64,000 bases of DNA from Algiphilus aromaticivorans DG1253 (GTDB lineage Bacteria > Pseudomonadota > Gammaproteobacteria > Nevskiales > Nevskiaceae): contig NZ_JPOG01000001.1 in assembly GCF_000733765.1 (NCBI RefSeq), positions 1,240,001-1,304,000 on the forward strand, read 5' to 3'. Numbering within the stretch: position 1 is the first letter of the stretch; each line of letters opens with the position of its first letter. The notes below the pieces were generated by a model, which was not told the origin of the DNA, did not search any database, and saw only the letters and a list, made by a program, of their open reading frames with translations. Positions 16,187 to 28,571 of this stretch are shown in pieces. The position numbers and the translations under genes are program-made.

Positions 16187-16672
16187 ATGAGTCAGGACGC
16201 CGGTATTGCCGATCATGTCGCCACCATCGCCGAGACGCTGCTCGCGCGCGGGCAGTGGCTGGCGACCGCCGAATCGTGCACCGGCGGTGGCATCGCCGCG
16301 GCCTGTACGGATCGCGCCGGCAGCTCGGGCTGGTTCGAGCGCGCCATGATCAGCTACAGCAACCGCGCCAAGCAGGAGATGCTCGGCGTCGATGCCGGAT
16401 TGATCGAAGCGCACGGCGCCGTCAGCGAGGCCGTCGTCGAAGCTATGGCGGCAGGCGTGCTGGCGCGCGCGCCGGTGCAGTGGAGCATCGCCGTCAGCGG
16501 CATCGCCGGCCCGAGCGGCGGCAGCGCCGACAAGCCGGTGGGCACGGTCTGCTTCGGCTGGGGCACCCCGCAGGGGGTGGTGGTGGAGACGCGCGTGCTG
16601 CCCGGAGACCGTGCGGCGGTCCGCGCAGCGACGGTTTTGCACGCGCTTGCGGGGCTGGCCGCCCGGCTGTGA
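16187..16672 (+). CDS. pncC: CinA-family nicotinamide-nucleotide amidohydrolase (PncC)
   Basis: A 161-residue protein consisting only of the CinA C-terminal domain, the PncC amidase that deaminates NMN. TAESCTGGGIAAACTDRAGSS (about residues 27-47) and SNRAKQEMLGV hold the conserved active-site region, and AVSGIAGPSGGSADKPVGTV is the second signature. The start is the ATG of MSQDAG; longer readings would run through the mutS antisense strand. The gene lies directly upstream of recA, as in many gammaproteobacteria. Confidence 0.92.
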   Translation: MSQDAGIADHVATIAETLLARGQWLATAESCTGGGIAAACTDRAGSSGWFERAMISYSNRAKQEMLGVDAGLIEAHGAVSEAVVEAMAAGVLARAPVQWSIAVSGIAGPSGGSADKPVGTVCFGWGTPQGVVVETRVLPGDRAAVRAATVLHALAGLAARL

Positions 16673-16712
16673 AATAATCGCGCGTCTGGGAACCCCCGAA
16701 CGCTAGGCAGCT

Positions 16713-17744
<1,032 letters not shown>

Positions 17745-18290
17745 CGGCGAGCCGCCCTCGGCCAAGGCGCGCGCGGTGGATCTGCTCTCCCGCCGCGAGC
17801 ACGGCGCCGAGGAGATGACCCGCAAGCTGGCCGCGCGTGGTCTGGATGCCGCCGAAGTGCGGCAGGCCGTCGCCGAGCTGTCCGAGGCCGGCTGGCAGTC
17901 CGACGAGCGCTATGCCCAGGCCGTCATTCGCCAGCGTGCAGCTCAAGGCTATGGCCCGCGGCGCGTGCGCTTCGAGTTGTCGCAGGCCGGTGTCGCGGAG
18001 GCGGCCGTCGAGGCAGCCATGGCGGCGGAGGCCGTGGACTGGCTGGAAGTCGCGCGCGACTGGGCGAGCCGGCGGCTGGCGGCGACTGCCGATGCACGCG
18101 AGCAGGCCAAGCAGTGGCGCCGGCTGGCCGGGCGCGGCTTCGAGGAGGCTGAGGTACGTGCCGTAATGCGTGAAGGGCCTGGCTCCGCAGCCGACTAAGG
18201 GCGGGATTGTCGACGGCTATCAACGCCCGGGGCGCGAAGCCATCGCGCCATCGGCTACCATACCGCCTCTTTTGCCCGCGCCGCGGACCC

Positions 18291-20921
<2,631 letters not shown>

Positions 20922-20922
20922 C

Positions 20923-22161
20923 ATGGCGCTGCTCGTCCAGAAGTACGGCGGTACCTCCGTCGGCGACACCAAGCGCATCTGCCACGTCGCGGACAAGGTC
21001 GCGGCGGCGCGTGCGCGTGGCGACCAGGTCGTGGTCGTGGTTTCGGCCATGTCCGGAGAAACGAATCGCCTGATTGGGCTGGTCGGCGAGGTAAGCGCGG
21101 CCCCAAGCCAGCGAGAGTACGACCAGATCGTTGCCACGGGCGAGCAAGTCACCATTGGCCTGCTCGCTATTGCACTGCAGGCGCGCGGCGTTTCGGCGCG
21201 CTCCTTCCTCGGCCACCAGGTGCCCATTCGCACCGACAGCGCACACGGCAAGGCGCGCATTCGCAAGATCGAGACCGAGGCGCTGCGCGTCACCCTCGAC
21301 GAGGGGGCGGTGGCCGTGGTCGCCGGCTTCCAGGGTGTGGATGACGCCGGTAATATTACGACGCTGGGTCGTGGTGGCTCCGATACCACGGGCGTGGCGC
21401 TCGCCGCTGCGCTGGGCGCCGATGAGTGCCAGATTTACACTGACGTCGACGGCGTCTACACCACCGACCCGCGCGTCGAGCCGCGTGCACGCCGACTGTC
21501 CCAGATCACCTTCGAAGAGATGTTGGAGCTGGCCAGTCTCGGCTCCAAGGTGCTACAGATCCGTGCCGTCGAATTCGCCGGCAAGTACCGTGTTCCCTTG
21601 CGCGTGCTGTCGACTTTCGAGGAAGGTCCCGGCACGCTGATCACCCTAGATCAGGAGTCCAATGGCGTGGAAGAACCACTGATTTCCGGCATCGCCTTCA
21701 ATCGTGACGAGGCGCAGATCACGCTGCAGGGTGTGCCCGACCGGCCCGGCATCGCCGCGCGCGTGCTCGGCCCCATCGGTGCGGCCAACATCGAGGTCGA
21801 CATGATCGTGCAGAACGTCGGTGCCGATGGTACGACGGACTTCACCTTCACCGTGCACAAGAACGATTACGCCCGCGCCCGCGCCCTGATGGACGATATC
21901 TGTCGCGATCTGGGCGCGCGCAGCGCCACCGGCGACGACAATATCGCCAAGCTGAGCGTCGTCGGCGTCGGCATGCGTAGCCATGCCGGCATTGCCTCGG
22001 AGATGTTCAACGCGCTGGCCGCCGAGAACATCAATATCCGTATGATCTCGACCTCCGAGATCAAGATCTCGGTGGTCATCGAGGAGAAGTACGTCGAGCT
22101 CGCCGTACGCACGCTGCACCGAGCTTTCCGGCTCGACGAAGAGTCCGCGGTAACGCCATGA
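20923..22161 (+). CDS. lysC: Aspartate kinase
   Basis: A 412-residue monofunctional aspartokinase, which phosphorylates aspartate in the first step to lysine, threonine, methionine and diaminopimelate. The substrate motif KYGGTSVG starts at residue 7. TTLGRGGSDTTGVALAAALGA and YTDVDGVYTTDPR are the kinase signatures. Two ACT domains follow (about residues 265-410), with VPDRPGIAARVLGPIGAANI and MISTSEIKISVVI, consistent with feedback control by amino acids. dapE and dapD of the same pathway lie about 40 kb away in this window. Confidence 0.96.
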   Translation: MALLVQKYGGTSVGDTKRICHVADKVAAARARGDQVVVVVSAMSGETNRLIGLVGEVSAAPSQREYDQIVATGEQVTIGLLAIALQARGVSARSFLGHQVPIRTDSAHGKARIRKIETEALRVTLDEGAVAVVAGFQGVDDAGNITTLGRGGSDTTGVALAAALGADECQIYTDVDGVYTTDPRVEPRARRLSQITFEEMLELASLGSKVLQIRAVEFAGKYRVPLRVLSTFEEGPGTLITLDQESNGVEEPLISGIAFNRDEAQITLQGVPDRPGIAARVLGPIGAANIEVDMIVQNVGADGTTDFTFTVHKNDYARARALMDDICRDLGARSATGDDNIAKLSVVGVGMRSHAGIASEMFNALAAENINIRMISTSEIKISVVIEEKYVELAVRTLHRAFRLDEESAVTP

Positions 22162-22189
22162 TTCGATATAACTATATAGGAGCACCCCC

Positions 22190-22390
22190 TTGCTGATTCT
22201 TACCCGTCGCGTCGGCGAGACGCTGAATATCGGTGATGATGTTTCGCTGACGGTATTGGGCATCAAGGGCAACCAGGTGCGTATCGGCATCAAGGCCCCG
22301 CCGGATGTGGCTGTGCATCGCGAGGAAGTCGCCGAGCGCTTGCGCCAGGGCGAAGTCTCCCGAAAGAAGAGCGAAGACGAGGAAGATTGA
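22190..22390 (+). CDS. csrA: Carbon storage regulator CsrA
   Basis: A 66-residue CsrA/RsmA RNA-binding protein. [37 protein letters not shown] is near-canonical, with Arg6 and Arg44-type RNA-contact residues kept in LTRR and VAVHREEV. It dimerises and binds GGA motifs, usually in hairpin loops, to block or stabilise mRNAs. The start is TTG, with AGGAGC 7 bases upstream. That GGA overlaps the ribosome-binding site, so autoregulation is plausible. The lysC-csrA spacer is AT-rich (GATATAACTATATAGG) and may hold a promoter. Confidence 0.95.
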   Translation: MLILTRRVGETLNIGDDVSLTVLGIKGNQVRIGIKAPPDVAVHREEVAERLRQGEVSRKKSEDEED

Positions 22391-22479
22391 GGCGCGTTGC
22401 GCGCAGCGGGAAGACAGCGCTGCCGCAAATCCTTACAATGCGCGCACCGGCTTGACGGCCGGCACAGTGGAATGATCAC

Positions 22480-22571
22480 GGAGAGATGGCCGAGCGGTCG
22501 AAGGCGCTCCCCTGCTAAGGGAGTATGGGGCTAACACCCCATCGAGGGTTCGAATCCCTCTCTCTCCGCCA
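22480..22571 (+). tRNA. tRNA-Ser (GCT)
   Basis: The acceptor GGAGAGA (22480-22486) pairs with TCTCTCC (22561-22567). The anticodon loop CTGCTAA gives GCT. A long variable arm (ATGGGGCTAACACCCCAT) is typical of class II tRNA-Ser. The T-arm is GAGGG-TTCGAAT-CCCTC. Discriminator G and an encoded CCA end the gene. The position after csrA is standard in gammaproteobacteria. Confidence 0.96.
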
Positions 22572-22855
22572 AGCAAACGAATCCGGTGGCCAGGCGCAAC
22601 GCACGAGTGGCGCCAAGTGCCCAGGATTCGAACCCTCGATAAGACAGTGCCCGGGTTCGACCACCCGGCGGCAGCCGGGTGGCGCGAGGGAAGCGAGCCC
22701 GAAGGGCGGTGGCGCAGCCGCCGCAGTCCCTCTATCCCACAAGTGCTCGTTTCCGGCTGATCGGTCCGGAGCAAGGCGCGTCGCATTCGGGCCGCAGTGC
22801 CCGCGCCGCCTGGAGAAGCTCTACGTCCTAGGTGAGCCCGAACAGCCCCATGCGT
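22572..22855. other. Gene-free 284-base region with hairpins, downstream of tRNA-Ser
   Basis: No coding gene is supported here. The stretch holds the inverted tRNA-Ser copy, a T-arm-like CCGGGTTCGACCACCCGG, a perfect 9-base-pair hairpin CCACCCGGC/GCCGGGTGG (22661-22669 with 22674-22682), a GGCGG/CCGCC hairpin and a TCCCTCTATCCC segment that weakly resembles the tRNA-Ser 3' end. It looks like decayed tRNA-tail repeats. No terminator with a T-run was seen after the tRNA. Confidence 0.6.
22624..22640. repeat. 17-base inverted copy of the tRNA-Ser T-arm
   Basis: Bases 22624-22640 are the exact reverse complement of 22541-22557, which spans the variable arm end and T-arm of tRNA-Ser. The arms are 66 bases apart, so a read-through transcript could fold the T-arm into a long hairpin. 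Confidence 0.85.
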
Positions 22856-23686
22856 CTAGCCGAAGCGCTGGCGGCGTTCCGCAAGCGCCGCTTCCACGCC
22901 GCGCTCGGCCACGGTCGCGAAGAAGCTCACGAAGCTCTCACTCTGGTGAAAGACGGCATCGAGATCCGCGGCTTGCTCCCCCGAGGCGAACAGCCCCATG
23001 TTCTCGTAGAAGCAGCTGGTCGCCTTCTTGAGCAGCGTCAGGTTGGCGGTCGGGGTTCGCGCCACGTCCTGCGCCAGCTCGTTGACGGTCCCATCCAGCT
23101 GGTCCGGTGTTACCACCCGATTGACGAGGCCAAGGCGCTCCGCCTCGGTCGCGCTGAACAACCTTGCTGTGTAGAGGAACTCCCGGGTTTTGCGCATGCC
23201 GATCAGCATGGGCCAGAGGAACACCGTCGGCGGGATGCCGAGATCGCGGCTGGCTGGATGACCGAAGCGGGCGGAATCGGCCGCCACCACAAGGTCACAC
23301 ATGGCGATGAGCTCTCCGCCGCCGGACAGGCACAAGCCCTGTACCTGGGCAATGATCGGTTTGGGGAACTTCCAAATTGTCCACCAGTACTCCAGTAGCT
23401 CCCGGATATCCTCGCGATCGCGGGCGATGTCCAGGCGCCCACCGGACTCAGCCGGGTTCTGTGAAAGGACCCAGTCGCCACCCTGCAAGTCGTAGCCGGT
23501 GGTGAAGGCTTTTCCGGTCGCCTTGAGCACGACGACGGAAATCGCGTCGTCGTGGCGCACGGCCTCCAGCTCGGCCTTTAGATCAGCCAGGAAGCTGCGC
23601 GTCATCGCGTTCAGTTTGTCTTCGCGGTTGAAGGTGACGGTCAGGATGTTGCCGTCGCGGGATGACAGCAGATTGGAGTCGCTCAT
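22856..23686 (-). CDS. Enoyl-CoA hydratase/isomerase family protein
   Basis: A 276-residue crotonase-fold protein. LLSSRDGNILTVTFNREDKLNAMTRSFLADL and GKAFTTGYDLQGGDW supply the oxyanion-hole region, and CLSGGGELIAMCDLVVAADSARFGHPASRDLGIPP is the second signature. Of the two catalytic glutamates of classical hydratases, the one usually found before LGIxP is not obvious (PASRDLG); a later one may be in TREFLY. The protein may therefore catalyse a different crotonase reaction. The ATG of MSDSN was preferred because the upstream extension is Arg-rich and unlike the family. Confidence 0.85.
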   Translation of the reverse strand: MSDSNLLSSRDGNILTVTFNREDKLNAMTRSFLADLKAELEAVRHDDAISVVVLKATGKAFTTGYDLQGGDWVLSQNPAESGGRLDIARDREDIRELLEYWWTIWKFPKPIIAQVQGLCLSGGGELIAMCDLVVAADSARFGHPASRDLGIPPTVFLWPMLIGMRKTREFLYTARLFSATEAERLGLVNRVVTPDQLDGTVNELAQDVARTPTANLTLLKKATSCFYENMGLFASGEQAADLDAVFHQSESFVSFFATVAERGVEAALAERRQRFG

Positions 23687-23760
23687 GATCGCAGGCGAGG
23701 GGAACGATGCTGGATGGACGGGTGACTCGCCCGCGATGTGCTCGGGCCGAGACGCCGGGG

Positions 23761-24618
23761 CTAAGGAAAGTCGCGCGTCACGGTCTGCCCGGCGCGCACG
23801 CGGACGTTGGCGGTCGCGATGAAGTTGACGTCTGCTTCGACCTCGTCGGGGTCCGGGTCGTCTATGCCGGCATCGCAAGTGACCGCGATGGTGTATTCCC
23901 CGTCGTCGATCGCCTCAATGCGATAAGGCGCGCCAGTGATGTTGACGTTGCGCGGCACCTTTGAAACCAGCGGAGGATCGTCGCTCCCGAGCGTGGTCGG
24001 GGACTGGTCGAAGCCTTCGTAGACATAGACGCCGGGGCTGCACTGGGCTCGGTTGACGACATTGGGGCCTAGGGTGCCCGCGATGGCGCCGGCATCCCCG
24101 GTTACGACGGCCCGCATCTGAGGAATAAAGCGTAGTCGAGCATTACCGATATCCTCATCGTTCTCGCGCACACTGCGACGGAGGTCGAGATCGAGAAGCA
24201 GGTTCTCGCTGTCGAAGTCGTCGATCGAGAATTCGACCTCGAAGCGCGCCTCTTCTTCTTCGTAGCGGATGTCGAGCTGATCGCCGTTGAAACGGGCTGC
24301 CGGACGGCCACCGCCGGTATTCGTGGGGGGCTCGAAGCGGAGTTGCACGGCGCGATAATCGTCGGCATCGACGCGCGCGGCATCGATGAGGGTGATGCTG
24401 TTGCCGTCGCGCAGGGGGACAATGTCGATCACGCGCGGCGGATCAAAGTCGAATCGCGTGGTGTCGCCGTCCTCGTGCTCGATATCGACTCCCGCAAGAC
24501 CGATCTCGAAGCGAGTGAGGTCGTCAGCGGGTGCGTCGGTAAGGCGGATGGTGATCTCGCCTTCCTCGCAGGCAGCTAGAAGCAGGGCAAGAGGCGTCAG
24601 CAGAAGAAGTGTGCGCAC
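23761..24618 (-). CDS. DUF4382 lipoprotein
   Basis: A 285-residue lipoprotein. The GTG start gives a compact signal peptide with lipobox LLAAC (Cys17); an upstream ATG at 24729 would add a 37-residue non-signal extension overlapping the pilB promoter. EGEITIRLTDAPADDLTRFEIGLAGVDIEHED is the DUF4382 signature. The domain is beta-rich and predicted to be extracytoplasmic, with unknown function. It is divergent from pilB, but no functional link is known. Confidence 0.8.
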   Translation of the reverse strand: MRTLLLLTPLALLLAACEEGEITIRLTDAPADDLTRFEIGLAGVDIEHEDGDTTRFDFDPPRVIDIVPLRDGNSITLIDAARVDADDYRAVQLRFEPPTNTGGGRPAARFNGDQLDIRYEEEEARFEVEFSIDDFDSENLLLDLDLRRSVRENDEDIGNARLRFIPQMRAVVTGDAGAIAGTLGPNVVNRAQCSPGVYVYEGFDQSPTTLGSDDPPLVSKVPRNVNITGAPYRIEAIDDGEYTIAVTCDAGIDDPDPDEVEADVNFIATANVRVRAGQTVTRDFP

Positions 24619-24676
24619 GGAGATGCCGGTATCCGATGGAAGGTGGCTCAGGGGGAGGGAACAGGGCGATGGCGCG

Positions 24677-24706
24677 TTGACGTCGGATCGCGCTACGAAC
24701 ACTATA
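24677..24706 (+). promoter_or_regulatory. Sigma-70-type promoter of pilB
   Basis: TTGACG (24677-24682) and ACTATA (24701-24706) are separated by 18 bases, and the -10 is 25 bases before the pilB ATG. It would make a short leader. It overlaps the region upstream of the divergent DUF4382 gene. Confidence 0.5.
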
Positions 24707-24731
24707 GATTGCTCTTCATAGGGATGCATGC

Positions 24732-26474
24732 ATGGCGGTCAATCCGCAGGCAATTGCCGCAAACAAAGGCTATCTCGGAGGTCTCGCCCGGCGCATGGTC
24801 GCCGAGGGCGTGCTCAGCGAGGAGCGGGCGCGCGCCGCACAGCAGCGCTTGCAAAAGGGTGATCAGTCCCTGGTCTCCTACGCCGTCGAGCAGAACTGGG
24901 CTTCAGCGCGCCGGCTCGCCAGCGTCGCCAGCCGCGAGTTCGGACTGCCGCTGGTGGACCTCTCGGCGCTTCACTTCGACCCCGCGCTCGCCGAGGAGAT
25001 GGGCGAGAAGCTGCTGCGCAAGCATCGGGCGCTGCCCATTCACAAGCGCGGCAAACGGCTCTTCGTGGCGCTATCGGATCCATCGCAGATCCAGATCCTC
25101 GAAGAGATCAAGTTCGCGACCGGCCTGCAGGCCGAAGCGGTGGTGGTCGAGGACGACAAGCTGGGAAAGGCTCTCGAAACCGCGCTCTCAGCGGCCGATG
25201 CCGCCAGCCTGTCGGCCGATGAGGCGGGGCTGGAAGATCTCGATCTCGAGAGCCAGGAGGTGGATCAGAAAGGCGTCGAGGCTACAGCCAGCGAGGCTGA
25301 AGATGCGCCAATCGTCCGGTACATCAACAAGATCCTGCTCGATGCGATTCGACGCGGGGCCTCCGATATCCACTTCGAGCCCTATGAACGCTTCTTTCGC
25401 GTGCGCATGCGTGTCGACGGGCAGCTCAAGGAGTTCGCCAAGCCGCCCATCCAGATGGCGAATCGACTGGCTGCGCGCCTGAAGGTACTGTCGCGGCTGG
25501 ATATCGCGGAGCGCCGTGTGCCGCAGGATGGTCGCATCAAGCTCAGACTCTCGGCGCAGCGCTCCATCGACTTTCGCATGAGCACCTGCCCGACGTTGTG
25601 GGGCGAGAAGATCGTGCTGCGTATCCTCGATTCCAACAGCGCGATGCTCGGCATCGAGGCGCTGGGCTACGAGGACGACCAGCGCGAGCTCTACGAGAAA
25701 GCGCTGCAGCGGCCGCAGGGAATGATTCTTGTGACTGGCCCCACCGGTTCGGGCAAGACGGTGTCGCTGTACACCGGCATCAATATTCTCAACCAGGAAG
25801 GCGTGAATATTTCCACGGCCGAGGACCCGGCCGAAATCAACCTGCCCGGTATCAACCAGGTCAACGTCAATCCACGCGTCGGCCTGACCTTTGCCTCGGC
25901 GCTGAAGGCTTTCCTGCGCCAGGATCCGGACGTGATCATGGTCGGCGAGGTACGTGATCTGGAAACCGCCGAGATCGCCATCAAGGCCGCGCAGACCGGC
26001 CACCTGGTTCTCTCGACATTGCATACCAACGATGCGCCGCAGACGCTGACGCGCCTGCTCAATATGGGCGTGCCGGCCTACAACATCGCCTCCAGTGTCA
26101 GTTTGATCATCGCTCAGCGCCTCGCGCGCCGCCTTTGCCAAGTGTGCCGCAAGCCGGCTGACATCCCGCGCCTGGAGCTGATCAAGGAGGGCTTCAGCGA
26201 GGAGCAGGTCGATTCTGAGGACTTCCAGATCTTCGAGGCGAACGTCGAAGGCTGCGAGGAGTGCAACAACGGCTACAAGGGGCGGACGGGCATCTATCAG
26301 GTCATGCCTGTGACCGAGGCCATCGGCCGGATCATCATGGAAGGCGGCAATGCGATCGACATCGCGGATCAGGCGGAGAAGGAAGGCGTGCGTGATCTCC
26401 GCCAGTCCGTGCTCAAGAAGGTGGCGGATGGCGCCATCGACCTCAAGGAAGCCAACCGCGTGACGGTCGAATAG
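24732..26474 (+). CDS. pilB: Type IV pilus extension ATPase PilB
   Basis: A 580-residue GspE/PilB ATPase that drives pilus extension from the inner-membrane platform. The N-terminal MshEN-like region (about 1-160) is followed by the ATPase core: Walker A GPTGSGKTVSLY near residue 336, AEDPAEINLPGINQVNVN (Asp box), QDPDVIMVGEVRDLETAEIA (Walker B) and LSTLHTNDA (His box). A zinc-binding tetracysteine is formed by CQVC (about 470) and CEEC (about 508). pilC and pilD follow, but no pilA lies next to it in this window. Confidence 0.96.
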   Translation: MAVNPQAIAANKGYLGGLARRMVAEGVLSEERARAAQQRLQKGDQSLVSYAVEQNWASARRLASVASREFGLPLVDLSALHFDPALAEEMGEKLLRKHRALPIHKRGKRLFVALSDPSQIQILEEIKFATGLQAEAVVVEDDKLGKALETALSAADAASLSADEAGLEDLDLESQEVDQKGVEATASEAEDAPIVRYINKILLDAIRRGASDIHFEPYERFFRVRMRVDGQLKEFAKPPIQMANRLAARLKVLSRLDIAERRVPQDGRIKLRLSAQRSIDFRMSTCPTLWGEKIVLRILDSNSAMLGIEALGYEDDQRELYEKALQRPQGMILVTGPTGSGKTVSLYTGINILNQEGVNISTAEDPAEINLPGINQVNVNPRVGLTFASALKAFLRQDPDVIMVGEVRDLETAEIAIKAAQTGHLVLSTLHTNDAPQTLTRLLNMGVPAYNIASSVSLIIAQRLARRLCQVCRKPADIPRLELIKEGFSEEQVDSEDFQIFEANVEGCEECNNGYKGRTGIYQVMPVTEAIGRIIMEGGNAIDIADQAEKEGVRDLRQSVLKKVADGAIDLKEANRVTVE

Positions 26475-26502
26475 GCGCGGCACTACGAACTTCGGAGAAA
26501 GA

Positions 26503-27720
26503 ATGGCGGAGGCAGCCAGCAAGGACGTGCTCTTCAGCTGGGAGGGCAAGGACCGCAAGGGCAAGCGGGTCAAGGGCCAGACCAGCGGACGCAGCGAAAC
26601 CGATGTCAAGCGTGCATTGCGCAAGCAGGGCATCAACCCGCTGCGCGTGCGCAAGCAGTCCGGTCTTTTCGGGCCGCGCAAGAAGAAAATCCAGACCGAG
26701 GATATCGCCATCTTCGCGCGCCAGATGGCGACGATGATGACGGCGGGTCTGCCACTGGTTCAGGCGCTGGAGCTTGTCGGGCAAGGGCACGACAACCCCT
26801 CGATGGGCGAGCTCATTCTGGCGCTGAAGGCGGATGTCGAGGCCGGCAACTCCTTCTCGGAGGCGCTGTCGCGACACCCGGCGCACTTCGATGATCTTTT
26901 CGTGAACCTGGTCGATGCCGGCGAGAAGTCCGGCACGCTGGAGAATCTGCTCGACAAGGTCGCGATCTACAAGGAGAAGACCGAGGCCATCCGCAAGAAG
27001 GTCAAGAAAGCGCTGACCTATCCGGCGGCCGTGGTGGTGGTGGCCTTCATCGTAACCGGCATCCTGCTCTACTTCGTCGTGCCGCAGTTCCAGGACCTCT
27101 TCCAGGGTTTCGGTGCCGATCTGCCGGTCTTCACGCTCTTCGTTATCGCGCTGTCTGAATTTGTCCAGGAATGGTGGTGGATCATTCTGCTCGGCATCGG
27201 CGCTGTCGGCTTCGCCTTTACCTGGACCAAGAAGCGATCACCGCGTCTGCGACGTCTGATCGACCGGGTGATGCTGCGCATGCCCATTGTCGGGGTCATC
27301 CTCCACAAGTCTGCACTGGCGCGCTATCACCGCACGCTTTCGACCATGTTCGCCGCCGGCGTGCCGCTGGTGGAGGCATTGGACCCGGTGGCTCGCGCGG
27401 CCGGCAACGTCATCTTTGAAGAGGCGATCTACGAGATCCGCGACGAGGTGGCTAGCGGCACGCAGCTGAATCAGGGCATGCAGGCCGCCGGGCTATTCCC
27501 GCCGATGGCGACGCAGATGGTGGCCATCGGCGAGGAGTCGGGCTCTCTGGACGCCATGTGCGCCAAGGTCGCTGATTACTATGAGTCGGAGGTCGATTCT
27601 CTGGTCGACTCGCTATCGAGTCTGCTCGAGCCGTTGATCATGGCGGTGCTGGGCATTCTCGTCGGCGGCCTCGTCGTGGCGATGTACCTGCCCATCTTCC
27701 AGCTCGGCCAGGTCGTCTAG
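26503..27720 (+). CDS. pilC: Type IV pilus inner-membrane platform protein PilC
   Basis: A 405-residue GspF/PilC protein with two repeated T2SSF domains, starting FARQMATMMTAGLPLVQALEL and YHRTLSTMFAAGVPLVEALDPV, and three membrane spans (near residues 170-195, 220-240 and 375-400). It links the PilB motor to the pilus base. The ATG follows a GGAGAAAG site. Its TAG stop shares a base with the GTG start of pilD. Confidence 0.96.
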   Translation: MAEAASKDVLFSWEGKDRKGKRVKGQTSGRSETDVKRALRKQGINPLRVRKQSGLFGPRKKKIQTEDIAIFARQMATMMTAGLPLVQALELVGQGHDNPSMGELILALKADVEAGNSFSEALSRHPAHFDDLFVNLVDAGEKSGTLENLLDKVAIYKEKTEAIRKKVKKALTYPAAVVVVAFIVTGILLYFVVPQFQDLFQGFGADLPVFTLFVIALSEFVQEWWWIILLGIGAVGFAFTWTKKRSPRLRRLIDRVMLRMPIVGVILHKSALARYHRTLSTMFAAGVPLVEALDPVARAAGNVIFEEAIYEIRDEVASGTQLNQGMQAAGLFPPMATQMVAIGEESGSLDAMCAKVADYYESEVDSLVDSLSSLLEPLIMAVLGILVGGLVVAMYLPIFQLGQVV

Positions 27721-28571
27721 TGGGTATCGTCGAGTTGCTCGCCGCCTCGCCGGCGGCGCTGGTTGCCGTCTGCGCGCTCTTCGGCCTGATGGTCGGCAGC
27801 TTTCTCAACGTCGTCATCCTGCGCTTGCCGCGCATGCTGGAGAACGCTTGGCAGAGCGAGGCGCGCGTGGTGCTGGAGATGCCGGCAGAGCAGGGCGAGC
27901 GCCTCAGCCTGATACGGCCGGCCTCGCGCTGCCCGCACTGCGGCACGCCGATCGCGCCCTGGCGCAATATCCCTGTTCTGTCCTGGCTGCTGCTGCGGGG
28001 TCGCGCGGCTTGCTGTGGCAAGCCGGTCTCGATGCAGTATCCGTTGGTGGAGGCCGGAGCCGGCCTGCTGGCGGCGGCCTGCGCCTGGCGCTTCGGTTTC
28101 GGCTGGGAGCTCGCCGCCGCTCTGGTCCTGGTCTTCACGCTGCTGGCCGCAGCCGTGATCGACTGGAACACCCAGCTGCTCCCGGACAATCTCACGCTAC
28201 CTTTGCTGTGGCTCGGGCTTCTGCTGAACCTGAATGGCTTCTTCGCGCCGCTGTCGCAGGCGGTCATTGGTGCGGCGGCCGGTTATCTGGTGCTCTGGAG
28301 TGTCTTCGTACTCTTCAAACTGGTTACCGGCAAGGAGGGCATGGGCTACGGTGATTTCAAGCTGCTGGCGGTACTGGGGGCCTGGTTCGGCTGGCCGGCA
28401 TTGCCCATGCTGCTGCTCATGGCCTCCGGAGCCGGCGCCGTGGTGGGTATCGGCATGCGCGTCTCCGGTCAGCTGGGCGCCGGCCACGCGATGCCCTTCG
28501 GTCCCTTCATCGCTGCGGCGGGCGTGCTCTGGCTGCTATTGCCGATCCCGCCGGCGCTGGTGATGCCATGA
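27720..28571 (+). CDS. pilD: Prepilin peptidase / N-methyltransferase PilD
   Basis: A 283-residue, multi-span inner-membrane aspartyl protease that cleaves and N-methylates type IV prepilins and T2SS pseudopilins. The catalytic aspartates lie in AAVIDWNTQLLPD and GYGDFKLLA. The N-terminal cytoplasmic methylase domain has RCPHCGTPI, the first zinc CxxC. The second cysteine pair, usually CxxC, reads AACCGKP here, so the first Cys of that pair appears displaced or lost. The start is GTG, overlapping the pilC stop; the stop overlaps coaE. Confidence 0.94.
   Translation: MGIVELLAASPAALVAVCALFGLMVGSFLNVVILRLPRMLENAWQSEARVVLEMPAEQGERLSLIRPASRCPHCGTPIAPWRNIPVLSWLLLRGRAACCGKPVSMQYPLVEAGAGLLAAACAWRFGFGWELAAALVLVFTLLAAAVIDWNTQLLPDNLTLPLLWLGLLLNLNGFFAPLSQAVIGAAAGYLVLWSVFVLFKLVTGKEGMGYGDFKLLAVLGAWFGWPALPMLLLMASGAGAVVGIGMRVSGQLGAGHAMPFGPFIAAAGVLWLLLPIPPALVMP

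Noticed and set aside
13841-16672. A 943-codon open frame on the plus strand across mutS
   Set aside because: It is the antisense shadow of mutS. High GC makes long open antisense frames. Only its last 161 codons, the PncC gene, are real.
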